Of a stretch of DNA of 64,000 bases, positions 49,201-61,603 are shown in pieces. The notes beneath the pieces were generated by a model. That model was not told where the DNA came from and made no database searches. It worked only from the letters and a program-made list of their open reading frames with translations. Within the stretch, counting starts at the first letter, position 1, and each line of letters begins with the position of its first letter. The stretch lies in contig CM049312.1 of NCBI GenBank assembly GCA_026874595.1, positions 31,749,456 to 31,813,455 of the forward strand, in the 5' to 3' direction. A program made the position numbers and the translations under genes. The stretch is from Sipunculus nudus. Taxonomy: Eukaryota; Annelida; Sipuncula; Golfingiida; Sipunculidae.

Positions 49201-52200
49201 AAAATGTCTGCCCATGGAAGATACATCATAACACAGTAGGAGGGAACAAACATATGCTGTACTTATAATTAACAAATCCTAATTATGGCACAGATTATAT
49301 ATAGTCTATGATACATAATTATTCTTAATCTTTAAAACATGGTCTAACTATAAACATTGTGTCTTGTTGCAAAGAGGACTAATCTCAAAACAAAAATTTG
49401 ACATTAAATTAAATTTTGGAGATTACAGTTTTCTGATAAATGAAATAATAACAAGTGAAGAGTGGTAAAAAATGACATCTTTTCACATGGAATCTCATAT
49501 TAAAAAAATAAATAAAAAATAAAAGCATCCATGAATTTGCTGTTTCCAACACTATATAACTTATGAAAGTTCTTTACTCTTCATACCACTTTGTCACACT
49601 GCTCAGTGTTAATAAAGCAGGTATGACCAGAGCCTGATAATTTGGTACACAACCAGTCATTTGATTCAACTTAATTTTACATATATTATATATAGAGAGT
49701 TAAATTAAGTTATTTCTGCCTGAAAATGACATACCAGTAAGCATAAATATTACCAATGGTTAAATTACTGAAAGTCATAAAAATATAGAACAGAACATGA
49801 ATTCTTACAATCGAATGTAACAGTGACCCTGAGAAAATTAAAGTAAAATTTACGTTTAAGGAAACCTTTGAACATATACAGAAAATAATTTTCTTACAAA
49901 ATTGTGAAATCTATAGATTTTGTACAATATTGTATATTTCAGTCAAAGTCAAGCATGGTGTGGTTTTAAACAAAGTACACATCTATAATGTGAACAAGTG
50001 TGCATGCAAACACAACATAAAACAAACTCTTAAACAAATTAAACATCGAAAATGCTTAAAATAATCATCATAAGTACAATTAATAAATGACAGGAAACAA
50101 AGAGAATGAATTCTTCAAGAACAAAGATTGATACAAAATTGTACAATTTGTTCTTGACTTCTGAAAAGCGAAATCACTTTCATGCAAATTAGTTCAAAAT
50201 AAGTACACCAGGTGGCCACAGCAGTACTCCACTGAGATGTTCAGCATACATGCCTGATAAAGCACATGATAAACAAAATAAATCCTCATGAAAAATAAGG
50301 TATAATACTCAAAAGAGTTATCTGCCTGTTATTTAACTGTGAGTATTCCAGACACAGGTTGCCAAAATCACCTCTAGAGTGCATTAGGACCTTTTACTGA
50401 GAGTTTTAACTGTTAAAACAAAGTAAATAACCAGGCTACCAAAATAACACCACAAACAACAGAGACTGAAATTAATAAGTGTGCACAGGCCAGGTGCAGA
50501 TATTTTACAGTATGGGATTATCATTGGCATTTATAACAGGCCCAAGAAACTGCCAGATTTGATTAACAGAGCAGATCCATTCCAGATCTTTTAAGGGACA
50601 TATAATACAATATACAAAACATATCTTACTAACAATACTACAAAAACATACTGTGTTCATCAGTGTTGTGATGTGTTATGTATAAACAGAAAACTACGGC
50701 AATGGGAGTGGGGAGCAAGGAGGGGGTCTGGAGCCCCCCCCCCCCAATAACATGATGGATACAAAATCAAAATAAGTACCTGTATTAGCAATCTTAAGTT
50801 AAGAGTGAATATTTTCTCCTGTACAGCCCTGTTATAGCCTACAAGTGAACTTATACACCTTCAACCCATCCCCTGTACAAATCATATCCACCAACAGAGG
50901 TCCCAGAAATATCATAATGTGACCATTCTTAAGGTAAAGGATGCCATTTGAAAATAAAATGAATGCTGGGAATGCTATTGTGATCCCCTTCAGCTAAAAG
51001 CTGTGTAATAAGACCACTGAGTGTCTAAATTAACAGGTGGTCTTATAAAGCAGGTGGTCTTTAAGACAGGTTCCACTGTGCATTCAAAAAATATGTAGTT
51101 GCTGAGATAGACCCATGGATTTTTAAATACTGAATTCCATCCCACTGTCTATGGGCATATGAAAAAAATACTTGGGTATATTTTTTCTGGGAGCCTGGCA
51201 TCAGAGAAAGAGAGATTAATGATTATTGTAAAATATATGTATATAATAATCAATACTGTTCATGTTATTAACAAACAGCAGAGCATTCCTCAGTGACACT
51301 GCAAGCAAATGAAATCAACACAAAATAATTATACACAGGCAACAGAACATTCCAAAATGTCATCACAAACTTCTAATATAAACAAAGATTTTTTATATGA
51401 AATAATGACTGTTTTTTTTTTAAAAAGTTATATTTTCCATGATAAGACGCACAACATGAACTCATCAAACTCTTTCAGAAATTCTAATATACAAACAGAC
51501 TGATGTGTTACACAAAGACTGCTTTTTAACTAAAGATATATTTCCTTGAAAGAATATTGAATGATAGTTTATTTCATAAATTCTTTAAATTTTTAATTTT
51601 ACACACTGTAGTATTATACAGCAGTCTCTAAATAAGAGGATAAATAATTTCATTAATTTTTCCATTAGGCATTATATTCATTCTAAAATATCTTCTTTTT
51701 TCAATTTTTCAATAACGCCAAAATAATATGCATGTTTGTCTCAAATAAAAAAAAAATATAAAACAAAAGGACAGATGTACCACAATATAAATTATATACA
51801 AAATTTCATAAAAAGCAAAGCAAATATTGATTGATATTTACAATTTTTCAAGGAAAATCAGGAATAACATGGTAACATATATGTCTCAAGACGGCATGCT
51901 ATTGGTATCGGTGACAGTAAGCTCCTGGATACATGCTGGTGAACAAACATGCTTATAAACCGAGACAGCCAATAGTTCCATGGATAACATCCTAGGCCTT
52001 TATTTATCAAAATCAAAATTCGATAGTATATTGGAGAAAATTAATATGCATTTGTTATTCATCACCTCATTTCTCACTTAATATTTTTGAAGTATCTAAA
52101 TTTCAATGGTCACATTACTGAGTGGGGATTTAATTGGTGGATATCATGGTGTGTAATTAAAGATTTTGCAAAATGAATTGATTGTTATATTTCTCTTTCT

Positions 52201-52217
52201 TTATATGCATGAAATCA

Positions 52218-52289
<72 letters not shown>

Positions 52290-55200
52290 ATGCTGGGGTT
52301 GGCTTCATATTCTAGAGGCAGAAAAATTTCATGATTTCTTCATTTTGAACGTTTTGTGAGGGTTTCATTTTCCCGATTGCACCAGAAACTATAAATTCTA
52401 GGTACATCAGTATCTGTATTGATTTTAAAGTTAGAATGAATCCTACAATACCTCACTAATAACTGGTTCAGTCAGTAACTTGCAACCCAGTTTATATAGC
52501 CTCTGTGAGTTTGGCCTGTTCTACAATAATTAATGCCTGGATGCATGGGCTAGTTTCTACACTATGCACAGATCAGGTTGCTAATAAGATTGTTTCCAGA
52601 GGTCATCTTAGTAGATGTGACATCTTATTCCCAAGGGTTTCAAAATTGCGATTATTTCACATTTGCGAATATAGTGAAATTAAAACAAATAGAAAGGCAA
52701 CCACAGTATTTAAAACATGATATGGCCAATAAATGTAATAAATGTGACTGTACACTACACGCTTTTAAGTTATGCAGGAAAAGGATGTTATATACATATA
52801 TATAGCCTATCATATCATTTATATCCTATTTACAATACAATATTACCGGTAGTCAAACTCCTATAAGCCTAATTGAAATTGGATATTAATATGTAATTAC
52901 TCTGTATTTTCCCAGCAGAATTGTACATAATATTAATAAATGATAACATTAATCAGTCTCATGATAATAGAGCATGTCAGGGAGTTGGTGATTAGTAAAT
53001 GCTTCATTCCCCTCCAGATCTACTCCATCAAAGGCAGAAGTAAGTCAGATGATAGACTATTTATTGGTTAGGTCTAAGTTTTTATATATATAATCTAGAC
53101 ATCATAATAATTAATTCCCAAATGATTCACTCAGTGTGCACAGTACATCTGCTCATAACCGAGCATGGTTCAGCGAAGGCCATTGTCTCTTTCAAAATTT
53201 GTGACTCACTTTTGACAAAAAAATTTTAGATAAAAGATATAGATATATATATCACTCCCTTTGTGTGTTTCTATTAAGTACAGCGGAAATCTTATTATAC
53301 CTCTGCAAGGAGCAAAGGTATTATGTTTTTGTCTTAGTTGTTAAAGCTGTTACTCAACTTTACTAAAAAAAATTAACTGATTTGATGAGCACTTTGTCTT
53401 TTGGGCTTTAACCTGATTTATTTAAGGAATTTTTCTCCATTTCCTGATTTTTTCTTAAGTAAAAAGAGAAACTTTTTTTCAGATTTACTACAAATTCAAA
53501 GGTAGGTGAGATTCCTGCTTATATGTATAAAGCTTCATTTTCTTCCGGTAAGTCTGATTTTATCCATGGAACAATTTAACAGCTGTCCTTAGTCAGTTCT
53601 GGTGCATGCTGGGAGCGTACCTTACAAGCCCTACCATCCCCTGTTGTTTCATCAAATTCCTGCCCCAGCGTGAAAGAGATTTCTGCTGTATTAACCATAG
53701 AGCTGATGTTGATAGTTAGCTGGTCACCATTTACTGTTATTGTCTGCACAGGTTTTGTGGCATTCCCTATCGTCCGCTGAATTGCACCCACTCCTACGGA
53801 AAGTCAACAATAACTGCCTCCATTAAAAAAGAGTCACATTTCTTTTAGTCCCTTTCCACACACTGAATGCCCAAGTTGTAAGCTTAAATTTTCTTCAGAG
53901 TTTCCAAAACATGACCTTGACCTGAAATGTGACCTTGACCTTTTGAAAGGTCATTAAGTTTATTAAATAAAAGATATGATTAAATCTTATGAGAAAAAAA
54001 CAACAGCGTGATTATTCTGAAAAAGACAGAAAATGTCCTTAATTTTAATAATGTACACCTGTAAAAGATGAAATTAGTTTTCAAACTCATTGTCATTAGC
54101 CCATTTTTCTTTCATACACTCCTACCTAAAAGGTATCAGGCCTCCTAATGGATGTATCATACATATTTCCTTATACTGCAGCTGAAAAAAACTGAAAATA
54201 AAAGCAAAAGTGTTCCATTTTTATTGTAAAACAGCGGAAGACATGAAGTAATACTTGTGATGCCTTGAAAACCTATTCTCATTAAATAGTATATCTTTAA
54301 ATTTGTTTGATTTGATTTGACAAGTTTGGTGTTAACACAGTTGTTTCAGTGGTAAACTAAACACAGATGTCTCTAAATATAGCTTGTTTAATACAAGTAA
54401 GGTCACACTTGCAATAGATATTGTTCTACAAAAACACTACTCATTAGCCATTTTCATACTAAAACTGTGTCAAATACTGTTTCCCATACACCAAATTCAA
54501 CATAGTATGCGACACATTTTATGTTCATACTGCATCCGAAGTAAGTATATTCAGTATCATATTTGATAAGGTGTTCAATTCACTTCTTATTGTAAGCTCT
54601 GTTTGAAGATTTAGCCCATTCACATAAACAGTCTTCCTATCATGTATGCATTTTTGAAACAGTATTCAAGACATACTTTTATTGCAAGTTCACACTGCCT
54701 TTGTGTGAATTTCATTTTTCATGATTATGGCACTGAAACCACCTCGCAATGTGGATTTGCCAATATTGATAAAAAAACAAGTGGATACTGTTGAATTGTG
54801 AAGGAAACATGGATTTGGAGGCAATACACTGATATTTGATACTGTATTCAGTGAATCAAGGTCTAGTGTGAACACAGCTAGGTCTATTCCATTTTGCTCG
54901 GTTTCAATTTCCTATGTTTTGCTGGTGAAAGAGCAAAAGTCCTTGCTATAAATGTCACTGATTGCTGTTCTTGAATCAATTCTTAAAAAAAATCATTACC
55001 TGTGGATATATTTATAATCCAAAATTTTCTTTCTTAAAGGGATAATAAGACATTAATTAAATTTTGTGTGGTTAATATGCACAATTTCAAAGTAATGTTG
55101 CCCATATTTGTATTCTTCCAGCCGGTAGGAAAAAACACTTTTTTCTGACATGGATGTTTTTAAGAAAAAAAATGTTCTCATGACCCAATTTATAGTTTGG

Positions 55201-58200
55201 TGTGGCCTTGTTAGTATAAACCTTGCCTGTGTTGTATGTGAGAGTATATATATTCTGGCACTTTGCCAAAACCAACTTACCCCTTACAGCTTTACATATT
55301 TCACCTTGCACAGCTATCAGCAAGTATAAACACAAACACTGCTGACTGTTGATTCAATATAAACAACAAAATCTGCAGTGTTGCATAAGCTCTAGTATCG
55401 TTTACATTTAGGGCTCTATGGGGTCTGTTCTCCAGATACAAAAACAGGTTACATTCAGTTCTGCATTCAAATGGTGAAATTAATTGGGACAATGGCAACT
55501 TTAAAAGCCTTTCATAGATATGTGTCCAGAAATATATTTTACATCTATATTATTTATTCATTTAAAATTTACTATAACAGACAACTGTCAACTCAGTGTA
55601 CAATCCCTGTTTATTAATTGTATACTGTCTATTAATTGTACATTAATGTACAGGAAAGCCTTGAAATAGACCTTTTCCATCACACTAGCTATATCTATTG
55701 GCAGTAATTGACACTGACAGTTTGGGTCCTTTCAATCAACGAAAAAAGGCTAATTTCTATAAATGAAAATGATCAAAACAAAAGAATCCTGTCTCATCAT
55801 AAGCCATTGGGGTTTTGTCTGTGTCTGGGCATGTATAGGTCTATGCCTTAATTTATGACCATCAATGCTAGCTCTAAAGGACCCGAACCCAGCAGATGAC
55901 CCAATACTAGTGAGTAGTGTTGCTCATGCTTGTGAAAAAGGTCTATTACGACCACCAACAGGAGCACGATAAAGTGGTTGAATTTTTTAGGTAGTCGCTT
56001 AAGTGAGGTCTTACATATAAAGAACAAATAAAAAATCAGGATCGTTAACAAGTGGTCACTATTTTGAGGTGGTTACTAAACAAAGGTGTTTGTCAGGTGA
56101 GGTTTTATTGTACAATGTATACACAAGAAGCATAACAGACATATAGGCATAACCTCACATTAGAATAATACCACAGCAGTGATGATTTAAAGTGATGTAT
56201 GGTCATGTTTATTACAGTTTTGATACACTCCTTGACATTTGTAACATACAGCTGACTATCCCTGAGTGAGTCAGTGTGAGGTTTTGTATAAATCATAATT
56301 CAGTGATTAAAAACAGTTATTATATAACAGCTCTGAGGTAAAATATTTAAGTAAATGATTACCTGTGCATGTTATGGGCAATTAGATGACAAATTATCCT
56401 TGACTATGTCATCATAAAGTATATTTATACTCCCTTAGTGTCATTAATTAAAAATAATATAATGAGATATATGTCCTCCATTAAAACCTCTATATAAATT
56501 GATTTTCTTTTTCAGCATCAAGGTTTGGCACTATTACAGTGAATCATGTTGTTTTGAAGTTTTTGGGAAACAACAGGAAAGTTTTGACAATGCTTGGTTT
56601 TACTTTTTACTTGGGGATAATTATTATAATGAATTTACTGTTACCTTAATTAAGACCTCAACATGAGACGGGTATTCTACTGAAGACCATTAATTAAGCC
56701 GAGCAAGATTTCACTCTGCATGCATATACAGTAAAGCCCTGCTTAATGACAACAACCTAACATGACCACCTCACAAGTAAACATCCTCCTCTACCAGGAG
56801 ACACTGGTAGCACCATGGCTGGTCAACCATTTCCTGAACAGGGCCCTAGGTGACTGGGTTGTCCCACTCTGACATTGTACCATGCGCCTCCTATCAGTGC
56901 AACTACAGGGTTCCCACACTTTAAGCAGATCAAATGTTCATGACTGTTTCATAACCTTTAATCAGAATTCATGTCCTTTTTAACCACAACTTTGACAAGA
57001 AACCATCATATATGAAATAGATCACCCATGGAATTTGAATATAAAACTTCAAGAAGATAAATTTTTTATCACTTTTTAAAGGTCATGGGAACCCTGGACT
57101 ATGGCTGGGTCTCTTCTGAGAATCCTAAACACTGTAATGAAAGTCTAAGTCTGTCACATTCCCATTAACAAAGATATACAACCACCCTAGCTAATACAGT
57201 GAAAGAAACCTCAAAATAATTACCTCAATAAAGTGGAAGCATTTTTTAGGTGGTCATCTAAGTGAGATCTAATATATAGAGCAAAAAAGAATTGGGACTG
57301 TGAAAAAAGTGGTTGCTATTTTGAGGTGGTCGCTGAAACTGGGGTGGTGGTTAGGTGGGTTTTACTGTAGTATGACCACACTTATTGAACCTACAGACCA
57401 GCAACACTGCATTGTAACATCGTTAACAGCATGCCACATGACAATTTCATGATTTCTTGAAAATTTCTCAAAACATGACCTTTTAAGGTATCATTGTTGT
57501 CCAAATTCACGGTATCTTAAATCAATCCAAAAATCATGAGAAAATGAAAGAAAAGTTTAAATAAGTGTACAACTGTACTAATTTAAAATAATGTATACTT
57601 TATGGGGTCTAATATGAATTTTAAACAACTTTTGGATTGATTTTAATGGGGTATTTTTTATAATAATGATTCCTTCAGTACTTATTTTTTAAATTTAAAA
57701 ACAATCAAGATTTCTTGAGGGCATGGGAACCCTGGACTATTACTTGGTCTCTACTGAGAATCCTGAATATTATAACGAAAGTCTAAGTCTAGCACATTCC
57801 CACTAACACTGATATGCAACAGCCCAGCTAATGCTACCACATTTATTTATCCTACAGACCCAGAACACAAAAACAATAGTTATAACTGTGCCAAGGCTGC
57901 AATATCATCTCACTTACATGCTGATAACCAGTAGAAACAGCTCACTTTGATTAACATTCATAAACATCATTAATAGCATGCCACATGTTGTTATTTTATA
58001 TAGTAAATCAGATATTTGTATCAGGTATATGACCATGTAATAGAGTAAAAACCTAGAAATTATATAGAGCCTTGATGTAGTTGTTTCGAGGTGGTCATCC
58101 AAATGATGTCTATATGAAGAGCACAAAGGAAACAGGACCATGAACAAGAGGTCATTATTCTGAGGTGGTCCCTAAACCAAGGTGGTCTTAGGAAAGGTTT

Positions 58201-58684
58201 TACTGGATAATCATTACTTGTAATTGGAAATTCTGGTCCCTTCATCAGCTTCTCATGGTTCATTTAAATTTGAAGTTTATAATTATAAAATTATATCTAA
58301 AGCTTCCCAAAGCATGTGGATAATGCTAATAAAGATATTTGCTTCACATTAAAAAGCTGAAAAAATAAGTTGCATGAGCATCCAGCTGCAGCACAACCTG
58401 AAATAAACACTTACAGCATCAGAGTAGCAAAATAATGTAAATTTATTAAATAACGATACACTAAAACAAAACAAGTTTTTGTGACCTAGCTCCTACAGGA
58501 TGATACCTCACCTGGACTTTTCTGCCGTCGGCTGTGGTCTCCTCAAACTCTTCACCAACCGTACAGTTGATTTCCGTTGTCTTTACGGTTGATATGGTTT
58601 TGATCTGGACCTTGTCTCCATTAACACTGATTTCCTGAGTAGGTTTGGAAGCATTTCCCAGCTTCCTCATAACCAAACCGACAC
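46182..58684 (-). CDS. FABP-like: Fatty-acid-binding protein (iLBP/FABP family), 5' partial, with two exon-2 versions
   Basis: On the minus strand: exon 2b 58512-58684, exon 2a 53621-53793, exon 3 49088-49192, exon 4 46182-46232 with TGA at 46182-46184. All have AG acceptors and GT donors. The lengths 173, 173, 105 and 51 nt and phases 1-0-0 match the canonical four-exon FABP gene (in vertebrates 173, 102 and 54 for exons 2-4). Exon 2 encodes the helix-turn and strands B-D (GVG...NA.KP...VNGD...EF.ETT.DGR), exon 3 LEGDNKLIQ...TRELTD, exon 4 KAVRTYKRE. The final R-x-Y is the usual fatty-acid carboxylate contact. With a standard 24-residue exon 1 the protein would be about 133 residues, typical of these cytosolic lipid carriers. 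I could not find exon 1 (MxxFxGxWKxxxSxNFD...) in the window; it probably lies beyond 64000. A TTTATT at 45757-45762 (AATAAA on the minus strand) may be the poly(A) signal. Confidence 0.88.
46970..48072. mobile_element. Non-autonomous hAT-like element with duplicated left end
   Basis: Left CAGAGGTGCGCATCGGACCC (from 47036) and right reversed CAGAGAGGTGTGGACCAGACC are imperfect inverted ends rich in GGTCTGGTCC words, in the style of hAT ends (CAGAGGTG...). The left 125 bp occurs twice in tandem (about 46972-47096 and 47097-47222). No transposase; no clear 8-bp target duplication. Confidence 0.55.
48594..48749 (+). mobile_element. Solo LTR of the tRNA-promoter TRIM family, in FABP intron 3
   Basis: 156 bp from TGTTACGGGG to ATAACA, flanked by ATAT on both sides (48590-48593, 48750-48753). 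A box TAGCAAAGCGG is at 48651-48661 and a perfect B box GGTTCGACTCC at 48694-48704. No primer-binding site or second LTR is adjacent, as expected after LTR-LTR recombination. It is antisense to the FABP gene. A repeat finder could call it a tRNA-derived SINE. Confidence 0.82.
48651..48704 (+). promoter_or_regulatory. Predicted type-2 RNA polymerase III promoter (A and B boxes) inside the solo LTR
   Basis: TAGCAAAGCGG fits the A-box consensus TRGCNNAGNGG, and 32 bases later GGTTCGACTCC fits the B-box consensus GGTTCGANTCC. This spacing is normal for tRNA genes. The 3' side continues CAGGATCGGCCC like a tRNA T-arm and end, but no matching 5' acceptor strand exists, so it is tRNA-derived rather than a tRNA. 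Confidence 0.75.
49088..49192 (-). CDS. FABP exon 3
   Basis: 35 codons between acceptor TTGATTTCAG and donor GTGAGTA on the minus strand, encoding [15 protein letters not shown] and then [14 protein letters not shown]. This matches FABP strands F-H, including the Arg in TREL. It is one codon longer than the vertebrate exon. Confidence 0.88.
49193..53620 (-). other. FABP intron 2 (relative to exon 2a)
   Basis: 4.4 kb, AT-rich. A (TA)34 tract at 52219-52286, a C-rich run at about 50736, and short GTGGTCTT repeats at about 51005-51080. No gene recognised. Confidence 0.6.
52219..52286. repeat. (TA)34 microsatellite
   Basis: Uninterrupted TA dinucleotides, 68 bp, within a FABP intron. Confidence 0.95.
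53621..53793 (-). CDS. FABP exon 2, version a
   Basis: 173 nt, bounded by acceptor TTTCCGTAG and donor AAG/GTACGC on the minus strand, reading in phase 1 to phase 0. The 58 residues start [15 protein letters not shown] and end [11 protein letters not shown]. By eye 31 of 58 residues equal version b, so the duplication is old and both copies have been kept open. It is the version nearer to exon 3. Confidence 0.85.
53794..58511 (-). other. Interval between FABP exons 2a and 2b
   Basis: 4.7 kb. Holds AGGTCA-type words next to exon 2a (53912-53953) and three diverged copies of a GAGGTGGTCGCTAAA-type repeat (about 55935-56105, 57215-57365, 58075-58205). A duplicated block lies at about 57075-57450 and 57715-57990. 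No additional FABP exon 1, 3 or 4 was recognised. Confidence 0.55.
57075..57990 (-). repeat. Imperfect tandem duplication within the FABP intron
   Basis: The phrases ATGGGAACCCTGGACTAT, GAGAATCCT, AAAGTCTAAGTCT and TAGCATGCCACATG recur in order in 57075-57450 and again in 57715-57990. Confidence 0.7.
58512..58684 (-). CDS. FABP exon 2, version b
   Basis: 173 nt, bounded by acceptor TTATACACAG and donor CAG/GTGAGG on the minus strand. The residues start [15 protein letters not shown] and end [11 protein letters not shown]. It has the same length and phases as version a. I found no second exon 3 or exon 4 between it and version a. It may be a mutually exclusive exon of one gene, or the exon of a neighbouring FABP gene whose other exons I missed or that were lost. 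Confidence 0.85.
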
Positions 58685-58864
58685 CTGTGTATAAGTCACA
58701 CATGCAGCAAGGTAATAAATGGACATTCAAACTCAACATCATAAGTGAATCAGGGAAATCATCATCATCATCATCATCATCATTAGCTGGAGCATCATTC
58801 TTGCTGATCCCACGGCCACCACTACCACCAGCAGCTTCACTTAGGATGATTACTATCACAAGCT

Positions 58865-58867
<3 letters not shown>

Positions 58868-58931
<64 letters not shown>
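58868..58931. repeat. (TA)n microsatellite about 180 bp upstream of FABP exon 2b
   Basis: About 32 TA units, followed by a C10 run near 58960. Confidence 0.95.
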
Positions 58932-58934
<3 letters not shown>

Positions 58935-61506
58935 GTATAACCTCTTTTATTTGCCCTCCCCCCCCCCACTCAAAATATAACAATTAAAGAAAGTATTCAT
59001 GGGCCATGAACTAATCTTCTAATGTATGTTCCTGATATAAATTTTCCATTGATAAATTAAAGTTTGTATTAATAACTTAAGTGTCTTAATTGCAATCAAA
59101 CAAATAATAAATGTTTGACAGTTTAAACTTTTTTTGTCCCGCTTCTCTCAGCTCCTCAAGGAAATTTTAATAGCCACAAACAAGAGTAATTTACCCTTAA
59201 CTGTCACATACTAATAATATCCCCAGACCCAGCATTAGTAAATAAAAGATGTTTTATTCTAAACAATATATGATTATATATTATCAAAAGTACTAATTAT
59301 GATCATTTTCATCATCATTAGCTATAGCACTGCTAGCTATGCTAAGCTGATGCCATCACTATCAGAAGTGCAAGCAGAGTGACTAATGCTACAATCAATT
59401 ATAACCATGAATTTGTCAAGTTACACATCATCATCACAACCATCATCTGCATCTTCTGTTCAGGGATGCTAGGCACCGCAACCAGCCTAAGACTTACAAA
59501 TATTATTAGTAACCATCACCATAAAAACTTATAATCATTAATACAGTGTATGTAATATCAAATATCACCGTGGAAACCATCACCATGGCATTAATCACTA
59601 TAGTGTCACTGTCTTTGACACCATAGTAACTAGTTTTTATCATCATTGTGAATGTGATCAACATCCACATCATTGTAAAATGCAGCAAGTCATTAATTCA
59701 GTATATATACAACAATAAAAAACAAACATCCATAAGCGCCACCACCATTACTATACTATATAATCAGTAAATAAGCACATCAACAGCAAATATACATGAA
59801 TACTACAGCAAGGTAATCATTTTCTTTGTGATAATCATGATATCTACAGCACAAAATTTATGTAGCAGGGAACTGTGACATTATTTTACACACAGAACCT
59901 GATTTATCCAATATTAAAAATGAAAAACAAAAAATTGAAAAGTATATAAATTTTAAAGAGAAATAATGAAGAATAATATATAATATATACATCAAATGTT
60001 CTGATACAACATGTTTTAATTATATATGATAAATGACAATTCAAGTGTATATAAATAGATAAACTGCTGTGTGACACCTCTTCTCAATCTATTCAGTTAT
60101 TTCAGTGACAGCATTACACATAAAAGAAACAGAAAACAATAAGAAACAGAAAACAAATTAGTATGATACTCCTTACACTTAAAATGATTATCCCAGATCA
60201 GTGTTCTTGTAATTTGTTCCACATAGAGCTTATGATATGTAAAATTTAATGAAAACTGAAAAAAAAGGAACTTTAAAGTAGTGTTAGTAAAATGAAGGAA
60301 GGTGACAGAGGGTGGAAAACATCGATTTAAGAAAGTAAGGGAGTAAAGGTATGTAACATAGAGGAGTGTAATGTACAATAGAATGACAGGGTAGAGAAAA
60401 CATTAGAATGTTGCATGGCATTTTGTGTAAACACCAAAGGAAATAAGAAAATATATTACTCTGCAGAACACCCGCCCTATTTTAAGATGATTATTTTGGG
60501 GTGGGGTAAATGAATACCTAGTTCTTGTTATTTTTGCTAATTGCACTTTATAACCTCAGCCATGGATTGCAATTTATTTATTTTTATTTTTTTTTTCGTG
60601 GGAACTAAGATCTATTAATAAATAATAAATATTTTTTGGCAACCAAAATGTGTATGGCATTTTTATAAATAAAATAAGAAAAATAAATGGTTGATTTAAT
60701 AATATTATCTGTAGTTGTAGTAGTAGAACATTAATTTGTCATTTAAGAGTATGATTGTTGAAGAGGGTAGAGGCATAAAGAGAAAATGTCTGCAGACAAT
60801 AGAATAACTGAAAATTTCAAGTACATGTATCTGATATGAATAGTAATGACTTAAGGAAGGTTATAATCATTTAGCAGAACTCATTTTTCCAGCAAAATTG
60901 AGGGGCTACACCTACTTTTTTTTAACATACGTTAACATTAAGGTATGAAGCAACTCAAAGGAGGTCAGGCAGGAGAATTTGACAAGGAATTACCCTTAAT
61001 AAGGTTTCATTAGCATGTCTAATATTTACTGGTAGCTATATATAAATATATAAATAATCATCTGCCTTTTCAGACCTAGCCAGATGTATTTTTGGTGTAC
61101 TAAAAGCCAATTATGAGCCAAAATTTGGCCAATGAATAAATAACAGTACTTAGTGACATCCTGTCTGTAATGACCTCATTCCCAGCATACTCAACACCCC
61201 TCCACTGAATGTCACTGAATGACATCACACAACTACTACATGCTACCCTCATGTCTGACAGTCAGTGTTCTATGTAGAGTAGTTTTGTCTATACAACCTG
61301 TGTCAAACACAACAGTACTGTAGTGATGATGGATTAACCCTGAAGCCCATATATATATATATATAGTAGAGACTGATAAACACTTACATAAATGATGGAG
61401 ACTGGAGATTATGTTTTATCCTATGTCTGTTTATGTGATTGTGTAAATTGTATCTAAAAAAAGTACTACTAAGTACTCTTAATAAAAAGGTTTTTATATT
61501 GGTTTT

Positions 61507-61547
61507 TTTTTTCATCTCTCACTTTCTCTCTCACTCTCTCTCTCCCC

Positions 61548-61600
<53 letters not shown>
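61507..61600. repeat. (TC)n microsatellite
   Basis: Pure TC dinucleotides from about 61554 to 61600, preceded by imperfect TC/CT tract. Confidence 0.9.

Positions 61601-61603
<3 letters not shown>

Noticed and set aside
54690-54720. Second FABP exon 4 (GTTCACACTGCCTTTG resembles exon 4)
   Set aside because: No acceptor, no R-x-Y and no stop in the right place.
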